5,205 bases of DNA, taken from assembly GCA_036011265.1 (NCBI GenBank), contig DASCNB010000205.1, positions 1-5,205 of the forward strand, in the 5' to 3' direction. Positions 4,912-5,205 of the stretch are shown here, in pieces. This DNA is from CAJXCL01 sp036011265. GTDB lineage: Bacteria > Nitrospinota > Nitrospinia > CAJXCL01. The number at the start of each line of letters is the position of its first letter. The first letter of the stretch is position 1. The notes beneath the pieces are model-generated. The model searched no databases. It saw only the letters and a program-made list of their open reading frames with translations, and was not told the origin of the DNA. A program made the position numbers and the translations under genes.

Positions 4912-5205
4912 ATGGGACAATGTAGATTTTTTAAATTTCTATTTGTATTCATCTTAGGAGTCCATTTCTTGTTTTTTCCAACAGTAACAGGGGCAGACGA
5001 TGATGATAAACGTGAAAAGCTAAAATCCAACTCAGCCAAAATAAGACGTCAGGGAAAATCCGGATTAAAACCATCAGACCCCGTTTCACCGATATTAAAT
5101 TTTTCTGAAGAACTTGGTTTAAATAATGAACAGTTTGCTAAATTAAAAGCCACAAGATTAGATTACAAAAAAAAGAATATCCGTTTAACAGCAGCTATTA
5201 AAATA
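4912..5205 (+). CDS. Small exported Spy/CpxP-like protein, 3' end outside window
   Basis: An open frame of 98 codons runs from ATG 4912 to the window edge without a stop. AAGGA (4896-4900) lies 11 bases upstream of the ATG. The ATG at 4901 is excluded because a stop follows three codons later. Residues 1-28 form a signal peptide (a long Phe/Leu/Val core ending TVTGA before DDDDK), so the mature protein is periplasmic. The mature part starts with a highly charged, Lys/Arg-rich region (29-50), then a Pro/Ser linker. It continues with ILNFSEELGLNNEQFAKLK (61-79), which resembles the helix and LTxxQ-type motif of Spy/CpxP and related metal-resistance proteins (L-G-L-x-x-E-Q). These are periplasmic chaperones or metal-stress sensors, usually 130-180 residues long. 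The family call rests on this one motif and helical character, and is tentative; the open frame itself is well supported. Confidence 0.65.
   Translation, partial: MGQCRFFKFLFVFILGVHFLFFPTVTGADDDDKREKLKSNSAKIRRQGKSGLKPSDPVSPILNFSEELGLNNEQFAKLKATRLDYKKKNIRLTAAIKI

Noticed and set aside
4833..5039. Reverse-strand 68-codon frame over the start of the last gene
   Set aside because: It is antisense to a frame with a good signal peptide and Shine-Dalgarno and has no support of its own.
1..5205. CRISPR array, tRNA, rRNA, transposase or integrase
   Set aside because: No regularly spaced repeats, tRNA cloverleaf, rRNA sequence or transposase/integrase motif was seen on either strand.

Overview
The window is AT-rich bacterial DNA with six or seven convincing genes, all on the + strand. 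It looks like a mostly anaerobic Gram-negative lineage. The support is two desulforedoxin-type rubredoxin-like miniproteins, three proteins with cleavable signal peptides (implying a periplasm), and a close match to a sigma-54 (-24/-12) promoter. Desulfobacterota or an anammox-type planctomycete would fit, but that placement is inference; no rRNA or other marker gene is present.

Layout. (1) Positions 1-269: an AT-only inverted repeat, a sigma-54-like promoter and a 40-residue desulforedoxin-like protein. (2) 324-1172: a cytosolic pirin-family cupin, probably co-transcribed with it. (3) 1173-1373: a GC-richer, hairpin-dense intergenic block that matches no RNA family I recognise. (4) 1374-1560: a second 40-residue desulforedoxin with an exceptionally complete Shine-Dalgarno sequence, closed by a strong hairpin terminator. 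(5) 1620-2600: an exported metallo-beta-lactamase-fold protein in which three of the usual metal ligands are replaced. (6) 2601-2832: an intergenic stretch with a hairpin-rich part and a good sigma-70-type promoter. (7) 2833-3735: a soluble [2Fe-2S] ferredoxin-class III adenylate cyclase fusion with all catalytic residues. (8) 3919-4782: an exported SUMF1/FGE-fold protein lacking one of the two active-site cysteines. (9) 4803-4834: a near-perfect inverted repeat. (10) 4912-5205: the start of a small exported Spy/CpxP-like protein that runs off the end.

Possible joint role. The first half holds two tiny Fe(Cys)4 proteins around a pirin, and a ferredoxin-gated cyclase lies further on. This suggests a redox- or oxidative-stress-related neighbourhood, with cAMP as one output. 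The genes are separated by terminators and promoters, so they are neighbours rather than one operon, and the functional link is a hypothesis. The most interesting points are the degraded metal site of the MBL protein, the ferredoxin-cyclase fusion, the shifted cysteine pair in the first desulforedoxin, and the structured block at 1177-1336.
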